From Caprella mutica (taxonomy: Eukaryota > Arthropoda > Malacostraca > Amphipoda > Caprellidae), in contig CANNZV010000434.1 of NCBI GenBank assembly GCA_947561585.1, positions 248,001 through 312,000 on the forward strand: a DNA stretch of 64,000 nucleotides, given 5' to 3'. The stretch's first letter is position 1. Every line of letters starts with the position of its first letter. Below, in pieces: positions 1 to 9,959 of this stretch. The notes beneath the pieces are model-generated. The model searched no databases. It worked only from the letters and a program-made list of their open reading frames with translations, and had not been told where the DNA came from. A program made the translations under genes and the position numbers.

Positions 1-125
1 GCCTGATGATTATTGTAGTTAGTTTGTCACTACTAACGTCACATAGCTACCTAAAGAGTTCTCATTTATCAACTGCAACGTAGTATTATTATACAAAACA
101 CGTCCAAACGATAAAATTCCCTCAC

Positions 126-3100
126 CAGAGTTGATAAGCTCCTCCAGTCTGCCGGGAGTTCCACAGACAATATCCACACCAGCAGTGAGGGCACTGATCT
201 GCTCCTTCACTGGCACTCCCCCCACCACCAACAGACTCCGCACTTTAGGGTTGTCAACAAACTGACCAAAGAGCTTCACCTGCTCTAAGGTCTGCTCCGC
301 TAGCTCTCTCGACGGCTAAGGGGGGGGGGGGTAATTAGATTAGGTGGGTAGGATCTATTTCAAAAACTATATAACACCTGAAATTATGTGTTTCGTTGAA
401 ATTTAGGTATTTTGGAAAATATTTTATGTAGCTAGCTATATAGCAACATTTAAAAACATTAAGTACAAATTTTCTATATATATCTCTTAAGTAGCCCAGC
501 ACAATTACAAAGGAGTTAAACCTGTCATGTAATTCAATTGACAAATTGCTAAAGATTCAACGGTAGAAACCATAGCTAGGGTAATAACACAATAGTTGAT
601 AGGACAGACACGATACTCTATTTTATGAGTCATCCATGTACAAGAAAATAATAAAAGACCTACATAGTCAATGCCTTCATGTCATCCAATTAAAGTGAAA
701 TATTGTGGTGAATTTATAGCTACATCAATACAAGAAATGGAAGTTTGAATGTGTTCTACTGAAAAGTCATAAATAAACATCTTTTTGTAAGTAAAATAGC
801 TACTAGTAGTTCAGACTAAATATTTACAAACCTCATGGTTGCAGTTTAATGACTTTATAAAACTGATCATTGTAACAGATTTAGTGCGTTTGCTTGTTGA
901 TCCATATTAAATAAACAAAATATTAAACAGTACATTTTCTGTGTTTTTTTTTCTGCATCATGATTGTCCAAAATATTTAAAACCTACAAATCAAGCATTA
1001 AGTGACGTATAATTGTAATTTGCCTGAATTTAAGCATTAAAAACTAGTTAGCCATTACACTTATTTTTTGTATCCCTGGTGTTAGGTAATCCCCTGACAG
1101 CCTTACCTCCAGAATGATGGCCTGAGGTGCATTGGCTTTAGGTTTGCCAGTGGGTGCCCCATCTGCCTTGTTGATACCCTGACTGGTGCAGTCTTTGCTT
1201 GCCTTGCTGAGGGCGGTGTACCCTGGTTTGGGGGAGTGCTTGAAGGGACTGTCACCAAAGTTGAAACTCATCTCTGCGTTCTGGAAGAACAATAAAAATC
1301 AGTAGGCAGGTTAACATCAGCTTCAGAACTAAAGGCAATATCTCTGATGTTAAAGGTAAATTTTAAGTACAAGGGACTGGAAGAAACAGTCAGATTGGAA
1401 AGTGGTTCAATGAAGAAAGTCAACTACCACCATCAGTAGCAATGCTCATAAATGCAGAAAAGCTAGTGGAAGCACTCACAGATGGAAGAGGTGATAGTAA
1501 ATGAAGCCTAACTAACACAAAAATTTAGGACCTCATAGTTGAAGAGCATAACTCTAAAACAGAAAGTAGCATTAAAAAAATTGACCAGCATGGTTAATCT
1601 TTCATTTCCAAATAACTAGTGCTATTGTAAGCTCTTAATAATGACTAGTGCTATTGTAAGTTCCTACTAATGACTAGTGCTATTATAAGTTCTTAATAAT
1701 GACTAGTGCTACTGTAAGTTCCTACTAATGACTAGTGATATTGTAAGTTCCCACTAATGACTAGTGCTATTGTAAGTTCCTACTAATGACTAGTGATATT
1801 GTAAGTTCTTAATAATGACTAGTGCTATTGTAAGTTCCCACTAATGACTAGTGATATTGTAAGTTCCTACTAATGACTAGTGCTATTGTAAGTTCCTACT
1901 AATGACTAGTGATATTGTAAGTTCTTAATAATGACTAGTGCTATTGTAAGTTCCCACTAATGACTAGTGATATTGTAAGTTCCTACTAATGACTCACCAC
2001 ATACATATTAAGTACACCACTTGCCGCACAAAAACACAGACACACATTCACAAACTACAATAGAGCCAACTGGACTGACTTTTCAGCATCTGTGGATAAT
2101 AACTTACATAACTTTGATATAAACACCTTCCCATCCATAGATGCTGCCACAAACACCTTACTGACATCATCATTAACGCAGACAAACACTACATCCCTAC
2201 AGGTAACATTAGACACTACAACCCCACATTCACACCACACATCAAACACCTGATACAAACACGCAAACACCTACGCTCACTCCCACCCACACAAGACACG
2301 ATCACACGCATACAACACCTTAACACTGACATAAGTGCGGAGATTACTGCCCAACAAAAACACAAGTGGCAAAACACATTAGACACCATTAATTTCCGCA
2401 CTGACGCAAACAAACTTTGGAAACTTGTCAAGGGACTCAACAACAAATACATGGACCAACCAAAAACACATGAGTCCCTCACACAAAACAACACTATACT
2501 CACTGACACACAACAGGCGAACGCTCTCAATAAGCACTATGCTTCCACAAGTAGGTTACCCACCCGCCCAGTAGATAGGATTATACTGCGTCGCCTGCAC
2601 AAAACATGCACTCGAAAGCTCCTCACACCCCCCTTCACCCCGGCAATGGTTACCGAGGCCATCCGGGTTTCCAAGAACACTTCCTCCACAGGTCCTGATG
2701 GCATATCAAACAAACATCTAAAACATCTAGGGCCACTTGCCATCAGAGCCTTCACAGACATCTTCAATTTCTCACTTCAGAACAATAGTATACCCAACAC
2801 CTGGAAACTTGCCAAAATCATCCCGATCCTGAAGCCCAACAAACCCCCCACAGAACTGGCCTCATACAGACCTATATCACTCCTCTCCACCCCATCCAAA
2901 ATACTCGAGAGGCTAGTTCTAAACAACATTTCACCACACATCCCACTATCCCCCTCACAACACGGCTTCAGATCCCAACACTCCACAGCTACTCTTCTTA
3001 CCCACCTCTCACAGACAACACTCGAAGGCTTGAACTCCAACAAACCTGCGGATAGGACAATTATAGCTGCCATAGACATTAGTAAAGCCTTCGACACGGT

Positions 3101-6100
3101 ACCCAGACACCTACTAATTAACAAAATACTCAACACACACATCCACGACTCATATAAAAAATGGCTTGCCAATTATCTCTCAGGTCGCTCTGGCAAAACA
3201 CTTTACAACGGCAAGTCCTCCAGAACACTTCACTACACTGACGGGGTACCGCAGGGCTCCGTACTCTCACCTACACTCTTCAACCTATACCTTCACGACC
3301 TCCCTACGCCAACACACACCTCGGTTTACACTCTTTCATACGCAGATGATGTCACCATCATCTCACAACATCCCAAACACGAGACCGCCGCCAACAATTT
3401 ACAAACATACATCCACTCACTAGAAGACTGGCTAGAAACAAACAGATTAAAGGTCTCCGCAAACAAATCTTCTGTCACCTTAGTTACACCCTACACCCTT
3501 GAATACAGAACCCATCCAAACATTACACTCAACAACACTCCCCTTCCCATTAACAACACGCCGAAAATCCTTGGAGTTACACTCGACCGCGGCTGGACGT
3601 TCAAACACCACATAACCGACATTAACAACAGAGCCAAACAAAGACTGAACGTCCTCCGCGCACTCACTCACACAACTTACGGACACTCCAAGGAAGACAT
3701 AACAACACTCTACAAACAGTTCATCAGACCCATCCTCACCTACATCCACACAGCCTGGTCACCTGACATATCCAACACCCACCTACAGACACTCCAAAAA
3801 ACACAAAACACCACACTCCGCATTGCCACCGGTTGTACACAAACAACACCCACACACCACCTACACACAGAAACACGAGTCCTACCTCTCACCTCACACA
3901 TGGACATGAGGGGCACACATTTTTACACTTCTACACTAGACCCCTCACATCCCCTACACTACATGCAAACTGAGAGGAGGACACCACGCACACTACACAT
4001 CACCCCCTCCACACACTACAGACACCTCTACACCACTCTCCCCCCTACACCCGACAACACTTCTCTTCACAAACACATACACACCACTTTCACACAAAGA
4101 GCTCTAGCTTCCTCCCTTCCTAACAAACTCCTTGGGTCTAGGCCTCCAGCCATCGACCCTAGTGAGTCGGCCATGTCTCGTCGTGATAGGGTCACCCTAT
4201 CACGTCTGAGATGTGGCCACCATCCTTCTCTTCCTTACTACATGCACAGGATTGGGAGATCGGACTCTGATCGGTGCGACTTCTGCCAAGCCGACCAGGG
4301 CACGATCTCTCACATTCTCACACAATGTCCGTCACTACACCAACACAGGACTACACACAACATTCACTCACTGGAGCACCTTTGGACCCATCCTCAGGCA
4401 GTTATTAACTTCCTGAGTGATGCGGGTTTCCCTTAGGCCCACACACTCCCACACAGTGCCTCGGGTGGCTGAAACCCGGGGCGCCCCTGGCCGCCCCTCC
4501 ATCCCGGCGAGGATGTTGGGGAGGTCAAACAACAACAACAACTAATGACTAGTGCTATTGTAAGTTCCCACTAATGACTAGTGATATAGTAAGTTCCTAC
4601 TAATGACTAGTGATATTGTAGCCATTACCTTGAGCACCACTGAGGGGAAGAATGCTTTGTCTCTGAACTCTTGCCTCAAAGAGAAGGCAGTGCCTAGGTC
4701 CACTCCATTCTTAGTGTAGCTGATGTTCATGGTATCAAAGTCAATGTGACAACCCATGACGTCATGCAGACCAAATGGCTCTCCGTAAGAGTCAAACTGA
4801 CGACAGTTGGACTTTTTGCCTGTGCCTCCAAAACCAAACCCATTGGGACATGTGCCAAGATCTAGCACAGCCTGTGGGGAGTAAAGCAATGGGGTAAACA
4901 TCAGCAAACGAGGTTTTATTCTAACATATTTTAACTTATAAATCATACAAGAAATCAAGAATATAATTATTCTTTTCAATTGGTAGCTATTCATGATGAT
5001 TCTAGGACTTTTGCCCGGTGGAGTTATTTTTAAATTGGTAAATTGTGAATTAAAAGATTAAAATGTGAGACGCAATTTACATAAATATAAAACATTTTAA
5101 TGTAACTTTAACATATTGTACTAAAACAAGTTTTATTTAACTATGTTAAGTAGCCACGAAATTAAAAATAAAAATAATTTGAATTTACTTAAAATCATTA
5201 CAAAACATCTTTTAATTCAACTGTTATACATATATTCTGATAGTCTAGTAGATTATTCACATATTAAGTTTAACCTAACTAACAATAATTCAACATTTTC
5301 GATAATTTAAGAAACAAACTATATAATTGTTGCAATTTAACAGTTATTATAAATGGTATTCATGATAACTGGAGGTAGGTAAGAAGGTATCGGTGGTTCT
5401 ACAAATTTATGTTTGTTATAAGACTTGAAAAAGTTCGACGAAGCGTTTCATTTATAATCAGTTGATTCATGAAGTTTGCTTCATAGGACAGCTATTGTCA
5501 TATCCCTTTCACAATGGCGTCGATAATATAAAGTTCACGTGGAAAAGATATCATTATTATAAATATATTAAATACTAAACATAAGATTGAAAACTATGAA
5601 ATCATTAATGAAATTATTAAACATATTAACTTATTAATATAAGTCATAGTTCGTCACGAAGCACTAGGTGAAGGAAGCCGTAAATGAATTGCAAACACCA
5701 TTTAAAAAAATAAGTTACAATATTTTAAAAAGAGCAAACTATATAGTATCTTCTATAACTAAACCACTAACAAAATATATTGCAGTTTAGTTTATAAGGT
5801 GTTCTGTAATTATTTTCAGTAAATTCGAATTCATTTTATTTTCAATTTCGTGGCTACTTAACATTAGGTAAATAAAACTTGTTTTAGTACAATATGTTAA
5901 AGTTACATTAAAAAGATTTATATTTATGTAAATTGCGTCTCACATTTAAACTTTTAATTCACAATTTACCAATTTAAAAATAGAAATATATAATACATGG
6001 GGAACATTCCGCCGGGCAAAATTCCAGTCACCATCCATGATACCTGCAGGTATCATGGATACCAATTGCCAATTGGAATAAATAATGATTATACAGTTGA

Positions 6101-9100
6101 TTCTATTATGATTAATAAGTCTCCTGGAAAAAGTAGGAGGAGCTTAGCAAAAAGTCTGGTCGAAAGACTACATGTTCGGTCCGGTCACATTCTGCTCTCG
6201 CTCCCGACCATTCCGTATCATCTTATTTTGTAGTGATTATCATGGCACTTAATTGATGAAAAGGATGAGAGAAAACAAAAAAGAAGAGATTTTGAGTTCA
6301 TCCTATGGTAAAAGATATGAAGTGTGAAGGATATTTACTCGTTGTATCCTCATTTAATAGATGACAAAACTAAATTTTTCAGTTATTTTTGAATGAAGAT
6401 TGGAACTTTTGAAAAAATCTGTCTAAAATTAAAAATGAATTTGTATAAAAGGATTATGACACACTGTAAAAACAATCCCTCCTAGAGAAAGACTGGTTAT
6501 ATATATAAGCCTAAAAGGTAAGAAATATGTAAAATAATCAAGGAAAAAAACCGAAATAATGAAACTGGAGTGCTGTGGTAGTTCACACCCGCAACTCTCC
6601 GTTCACGCTCCAGTCAAAATATCTTCCGATTGGATCGGGACCTGACCAGCACTGTCAGTGTGAATGCTTTATGTGAAATGCATTGAAGAATATTGGACTG
6701 GACCGTGACTGAAGCGTGTGAATCAGCCCAAAGAGTGCCTAGTAAATCTCTCCACTCACAGCTTTGGTAGAGTAACCAACTCTACAGAGGCCCTCATCTG
6801 CGACCATTGCTTCGTAATAGTACTTTCCAGGCCCCGTCACACCTTTAGCAGCTCTGCCTCCTGAGTAGTAAATGTTATAGATATAAGAACCTGATATATC
6901 AAGTAGCTAAAGGCTGATGAAAACGGATTCTAATTTTTTCAGAACTATTTCTTTCCTAACCTTTTCGCGCCGAATGGGCTAATATGTCCCACTAATAACA
7001 TTGATATTCTATTGGGTTATATTGTCCCAATAGTCTGTGATGTACACGACTGGTGGGACACATTGTCCCCTCACAAGTTTAATATAAACACTATATCAAC
7101 AGATTAAAATAAGATACAAATACATAAATGTATTAAAAAAACTTTATTATTACTCATAATGAACTCAGAAAACAATCGGCACGAAAGGGTTAAGTGGTCC
7201 TTTTTATATAGAAAATATTTAAAAAAACTTTATTCAAACAGAGTAGTTAGTTACCATCTACTAAATTTTTCATCAACTGAATTCACTAGTGTTGTATATT
7301 TAACAGTTAGAGACACTGGAGTAAAGTTCTGAGATAAATAAATCTGTCCAAACAATAATAAGACAGCTATGGTTTTCCATTTGAGAAATTAAGACTAAAA
7401 CAAAGTAAATCAGAGAACTACAGTAGCAGTTAGGTGAAATTATTCACAAACAGATGAACTTCATATCTACTAATAACCTAACTTAATTAGACTAAAAGCT
7501 ACACTTTGAAACGTTCCAATATTGAATTAACAGCAAATGAATGAATTTAGTTACCTTGCCATGCTTTGAAGTCCCGGGACTGACAACGCAAACCGTCAGG
7601 AGTTACGGCAAGACCCGTGTCTCTGTCAGTGAAACTCATCTGCCATTTTGAGTCTGCAGGGAAAAGAAGACAATCAATGGTCTTTGACTCTATGTGAAGT
7701 GTGAAAGAATGGGACACTGGCAAAGCAAAAATATATGTAAATCATATAAGAACAAAGTGACAGATTAAAGGACAAAGCATCTGGAACAGCTCACCTGACA
7801 CACTCTTTAATGTGTGCATATATGAATATGATTTGTTGAAAAAAATGTAATTCAAATAAATTCTATAAGATACCCATGACTGCCATCTACAATTATGAAA
7901 AAATTTATTAGTCCAGTCTTTAAAAACATACTCGTTATATCAGCCACTTTTTTAAGTATCTGCATAAGATCAGCCAATTAATTTCCATTCACATCGATTT
8001 TCAAATTAAATTAAATTAAAAATAAATATCGGTATCACACATTAATTGGTTTGGTATCAGCTTATGGTATTGGTACAGCCCTAATGCAAATTACATTTTC
8101 AAATTTTATCATTATATACCTTTTGTAATATTGACTTTGGAAGTTTTCCCCAACTGAATGTCTTTGAGAGTCTCCCAAACAGTCTGCAGGATGGGCAGAC
8201 AGAAGGCACCTGTCTTGCCACTTCCTGTCTCTGCAGCCATCAGGACATCACCTCCTCCCAAAATCATAGGTATGGCCTCATTCTGAACATCGGTAGGTAA
8301 ACTGGAATGTTAAGTAAGGAAAAATTTAGGTTTCGGAAATTCAATAGCACAAAAAAGATTCACAAAAAAGAGAATGAAGAGTGATTACTAAATAGTATTT
8401 TAGGAGTTTGAAAGATGTAACTGTCCACTACAAGGTGATCCAAAGAGACTGAAGAGAGGAAGGCTCCTAGAAAGTATGCAGAGAAAAAACAGAGTGAAGA
8501 AGAAAAGGAAAGATGAAAAATAAATCCCAATAAAAAGAATATCTAATACAATACCGAACAAGACCTATGTCTGGATCACAACCCAGAACATGTTTAACGT
8601 GTCAGAACACGTTAGAACTTTGTCTTTATGGCAATGATTATTTTAAATCCCTAGTCTCATAATAAGATTCCCTGCACCCACCAAATTAGAAACTTAAAAA
8701 ATGTAAATGATGCAACACGGTGTCATTAAATTAAAGCTTCTTGCTTAACATAGCTACAACTCTTTTTCCATGGATTTCAAGTTGGTTATCATATATATTT
8801 TACATATTGAAATGAAACATGAAAACAGAGAGATAAGTCACTTTTCTTGTTGCACATGCACTAGGCTGAAAGAAATTTACATAATACTCTCATGCTGTTA
8901 TGTAGTAGCTAGCTATTAAGCTAATTAATGAAATAAGGTTTAGGTTAAATTTAGCCTAGTGACTAGTACTTATTTTAATAGTCATTAACTCTCTATTTAT
9001 CTCTCCAGCTTTCTCCAAAAAATGATAAATTTATCTCCAAAAATTGCAGGTTCAGGGTGAAATAATAAATTAGATTTTTTCTCTCTTTCTCCACATGCAC

Positions 9101-9596
9101 TTTTAGAGCTATGAAAATTATAAACTTGAACTAGCCACTAGTCAGGCAAATGACGAAAGAGGTTATGCTTTATTACCTGAAACACTTAATTAGTAGTTAG
9201 TTAAGCACTTTAAGTTGCATAAAACTTACGTCCAATCCATATCTTCAACTGCTTTGGCAATTTCTGGGAGAACTCCCATTTCTGTAAAAAAATACAAATC
9301 TAATAACAAGCAATTTAAACAAACAAATTATTAACTCATTCAGTTCACCTCAATTTGAAGGATTTCTATTTCATTGATGGTTAGAATGTCTTCTCCAATT
9401 ACCAATATAATTTATTATTTATTTATTTATTATTCATTGAAAGTATAAAAATAATAGTTTTATAAGAATGTATGAAGTGGTTGAAATTTCTGTTCTTATT
9501 GAAACTAAAGTATGTAGCTATAATTTAGAATGAAAACAATAGTTTGATAATTAGTCTAATTTATAACATAGAAAACTCACCTTCAAAAGCTGCCAT
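126..9596 (-). CDS. DDX1: DDX1 DEAD-box RNA helicase, N-terminal half (partial, continues past base 1)
   Basis: Eight minus-strand coding exons join in frame: 9581-9596, 9230-9281, 8120-8301, 7555-7654, 6760-6860, 4629-4871, 1107-1280 and 126-315, about 352 codons. The start is the ATG at 9596 (MAAFEEMG), matching the usual DDX1 N-terminus. Motif I reads [13 protein letters not shown] domain follows inside the helicase core, the family hallmark ([12 protein letters not shown], then [20 protein letters not shown]). After it come motif Ia (PSRELAEQ) and motif Ib (GTPGRLEE). DEAD, SAT and the C-terminal RecA lobe lie outside the window. DDX1 is an ATP-dependent RNA helicase; in animals it is linked to tRNA ligase complexes, RNA processing and DNA-break repair. 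Introns carry a minisatellite, a retrotransposon and MITEs. The last donor (GTGAGG after base 126) is inferred; reading on gives only an unrelated tail. Identity is near certain; exact exon ends are by eye. Confidence 0.93.
316..1106. other. DDX1 intron 8
   Basis: Intron between the 126-315 and 1107-1280 exons. It is AT-rich and has a G run at 321-331 beside the acceptor, which gives a C-rich polypyrimidine tract on the coding strand. I see no other feature. Confidence 0.6.
1355..1580 (+). repeat. Dispersed repeat family R1, copy 1
   Basis: This intronic stretch begins with 'aagtacaagggactgg' and runs through 'caactaccaccatcagtag' and 'gaagaggtgatagtaaatga'. The same order of blocks recurs at 43925-44215, in part at 63909-64000 and weakly at 20940-21120. 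The copies are diverged, so this is an old dispersed element. I see no terminal inverted repeats. Confidence 0.55.
1613..1994 (+). repeat. 29-bp minisatellite, left part
   Basis: About 13 tandem copies of a 29-bp unit containing 'gactagtgctattgtaag' followed by a variable ttcctactaat or ttcttaataat tail. Variants (gatatt for gctatt, ttccca for ttccta) alternate between units. The array is interrupted by the retrotransposon at 1995-4540 and resumes at 4541. It lies in DDX1 intron 7. Confidence 0.9.
1995..4540 (+). mobile_element. 5'-truncated non-LTR (LINE) retrotransposon, (CAA)n tail
   Basis: The element interrupts the 29-bp minisatellite. It ends in a short CAACAACAACAAC tail and is flanked by 'actaatgact' on both sides, which is either a 10-bp target duplication or simply the minisatellite unit. 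No AP-endonuclease domain is present. The first recognisable coding sequence is the linker upstream of the reverse transcriptase (near 2050-2150, with [17 protein letters not shown]). A frameshift near 2155 leads into the frame used by the long ORF. It is antisense to DDX1. The reverse transcriptase and C-terminal zinc motif suggest the Jockey/CR1/I side of the LINE tree. Other copies lie at 50465-50580 and 60790-61455. Confidence 0.9.
2451..4436 (+). CDS. Reverse transcriptase ORF of the non-LTR retrotransposon
   Basis: Open for 661 codons from the ATG at 2451, though the frame extends upstream without a stop to about 2160, so this ATG is only the first Met of a truncated ORF2. Fingers and palm motifs are in order: [12 protein letters not shown] and SYRPISLLS (residues ~120-150), [38 protein letters not shown], and the catalytic YADD at residues 297-300 (3339-3350). 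A C-terminal Cys/His motif CDFCQ..(H)ILTQCP lies near residues 615-640, as in I/Jockey-type elements. The endonuclease is missing, so the copy could not move by itself, but the uninterrupted frame suggests recent insertion. The coding strand is rich in C and A, unlike the surrounding AT-rich introns. Confidence 0.92.
   Translation: MDQPKTHESLTQNNTILTDTQQANALNKHYASTSRLPTRPVDRIILRRLHKTCTRKLLTPPFTPAMVTEAIRVSKNTSSTGPDGISNKHLKHLGPLAIRAFTDIFNFSLQNNSIPNTWKLAKIIPILKPNKPPTELASYRPISLLSTPSKILERLVLNNISPHIPLSPSQHGFRSQHSTATLLTHLSQTTLEGLNSNKPADRTIIAAIDISKAFDTVPRHLLINKILNTHIHDSYKKWLANYLSGRSGKTLYNGKSSRTLHYTDGVPQGSVLSPTLFNLYLHDLPTPTHTSVYTLSYADDVTIISQHPKHETAANNLQTYIHSLEDWLETNRLKVSANKSSVTLVTPYTLEYRTHPNITLNNTPLPINNTPKILGVTLDRGWTFKHHITDINNRAKQRLNVLRALTHTTYGHSKEDITTLYKQFIRPILTYIHTAWSPDISNTHLQTLQKTQNTTLRIATGCTQTTPTHHLHTETRVLPLTSHMDMRGTHFYTSTLDPSHPLHYMQTERRTPRTLHITPSTHYRHLYTTLPPTPDNTSLHKHIHTTFTQRALASSLPNKLLGSRPPAIDPSESAMSRRDRVTLSRLRCGHHPSLPYYMHRIGRSDSDRCDFCQADQGTISHILTQCPSLHQHRTTHNIHSLEHLWTHPQAVINFLSDAGFP
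4541..4619 (+). repeat. 29-bp minisatellite, right part
   Basis: Two and a half further units of the array seen at 1613-1994, on the other side of the retrotransposon. The last unit ends about ten bases from the 5' splice site of DDX1 exon 4629-4871. Confidence 0.88.
5010..6022. mobile_element. Foldback-type element with ~165-bp terminal inverted repeats
   Basis: Sequence from 5027 (tttttaaattggtaaattg) is repeated inverted up to 5980 over about 165 bp, with only scattered differences. Short outer blocks (ttttgcccggtgg near 5010-5022; ccgccgggcaaaa near 6009-6021) are also inverted, so the true ends may lie there. TA sits at both edges of the inner repeat. The interior is AT-rich and has no ORF. 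It lies in a DDX1 intron and is a non-autonomous DNA element of unknown superfamily. Confidence 0.75.
6033..6060. repeat. Perfect 28-bp palindrome
   Basis: Arms of 14 bases (atccatgatacctg) meet without a spacer at 6046/6047. It lies just outside the right edge of the foldback element, in a DDX1 intron. Confidence 0.9.
6572..6719. mobile_element. Possible small MITE
   Basis: The left edge 'ttcacacccgcaactc' and right edge 'gaagcgtgtgaat' are imperfect inverted repeats, with further inverted similarity inside (cgctccagtc and ggactggaccg). No clear target duplication. It lies in a DDX1 intron. Confidence 0.35.
6960..7189. mobile_element. piggyBac-like MITE, copy 1
   Basis: It begins cctttt-cgcgccga and ends tcggcacgaaaggg, followed by TTAA at 7190-7193; the left flank reads CTAA, one change from TTAA. 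CCCTTT-type ends with TTAA duplications are characteristic of the piggyBac superfamily. The interior repeats 'tgtccca' motifs shared with the copy at 27456-27730. Confidence 0.65.
7190..9229. other. DDX1 introns between exons 7555-7654, 8120-8301 and 9230-9281
   Basis: Apart from the exons listed under DDX1, the intronic sequence here (7194-7554, 7655-8119, 8302-9229) is AT-rich and I see no repeat, RNA gene or other feature. The first intron, 9282-9580, is likewise empty. Confidence 0.6.
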
Positions 9597-9959
9597 GATG
9601 ACTAGGAAAGCTTAAACAAAATATCCTATAATTTTCTAAAAAGTAGTTATGGTTAGTAGGTAGTAGCAGTAGGTATTCTAAATTTTTATAGATTAAGAGC
9701 AGTTTTGAAACAAATGTGAAAATATCAGGGATATGCCACACATAGTGAGAACTTAGTATTAAATTGTTGATGAATATAGAACATTGAGAGAAATTCATGA
9801 AAAACAACAGAGTGAACAGACCACAGTTATGAGGAAAATTTTAATTTGTAAATTGTAGACAATTCACTTTGTTCAGATGAGTGCTGATTGACAGTTTGAC
9901 CAGAGGGTAAAGTAGTGAAACTACCTATGTAATAATGTAAATAGAGGCACACTAACTTA
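9597..9959. other. Region upstream of the DDX1 start
   Basis: This should hold the DDX1 5' UTR and promoter. I cannot identify a TATA box, initiator or CpG-rich stretch with confidence. Confidence 0.4.

Noticed and set aside
2216..3749. Minus-strand and alternate-frame ORFs across the retrotransposon
   Set aside because: They overlap the intact reverse-transcriptase frame, which carries all the conserved motifs.
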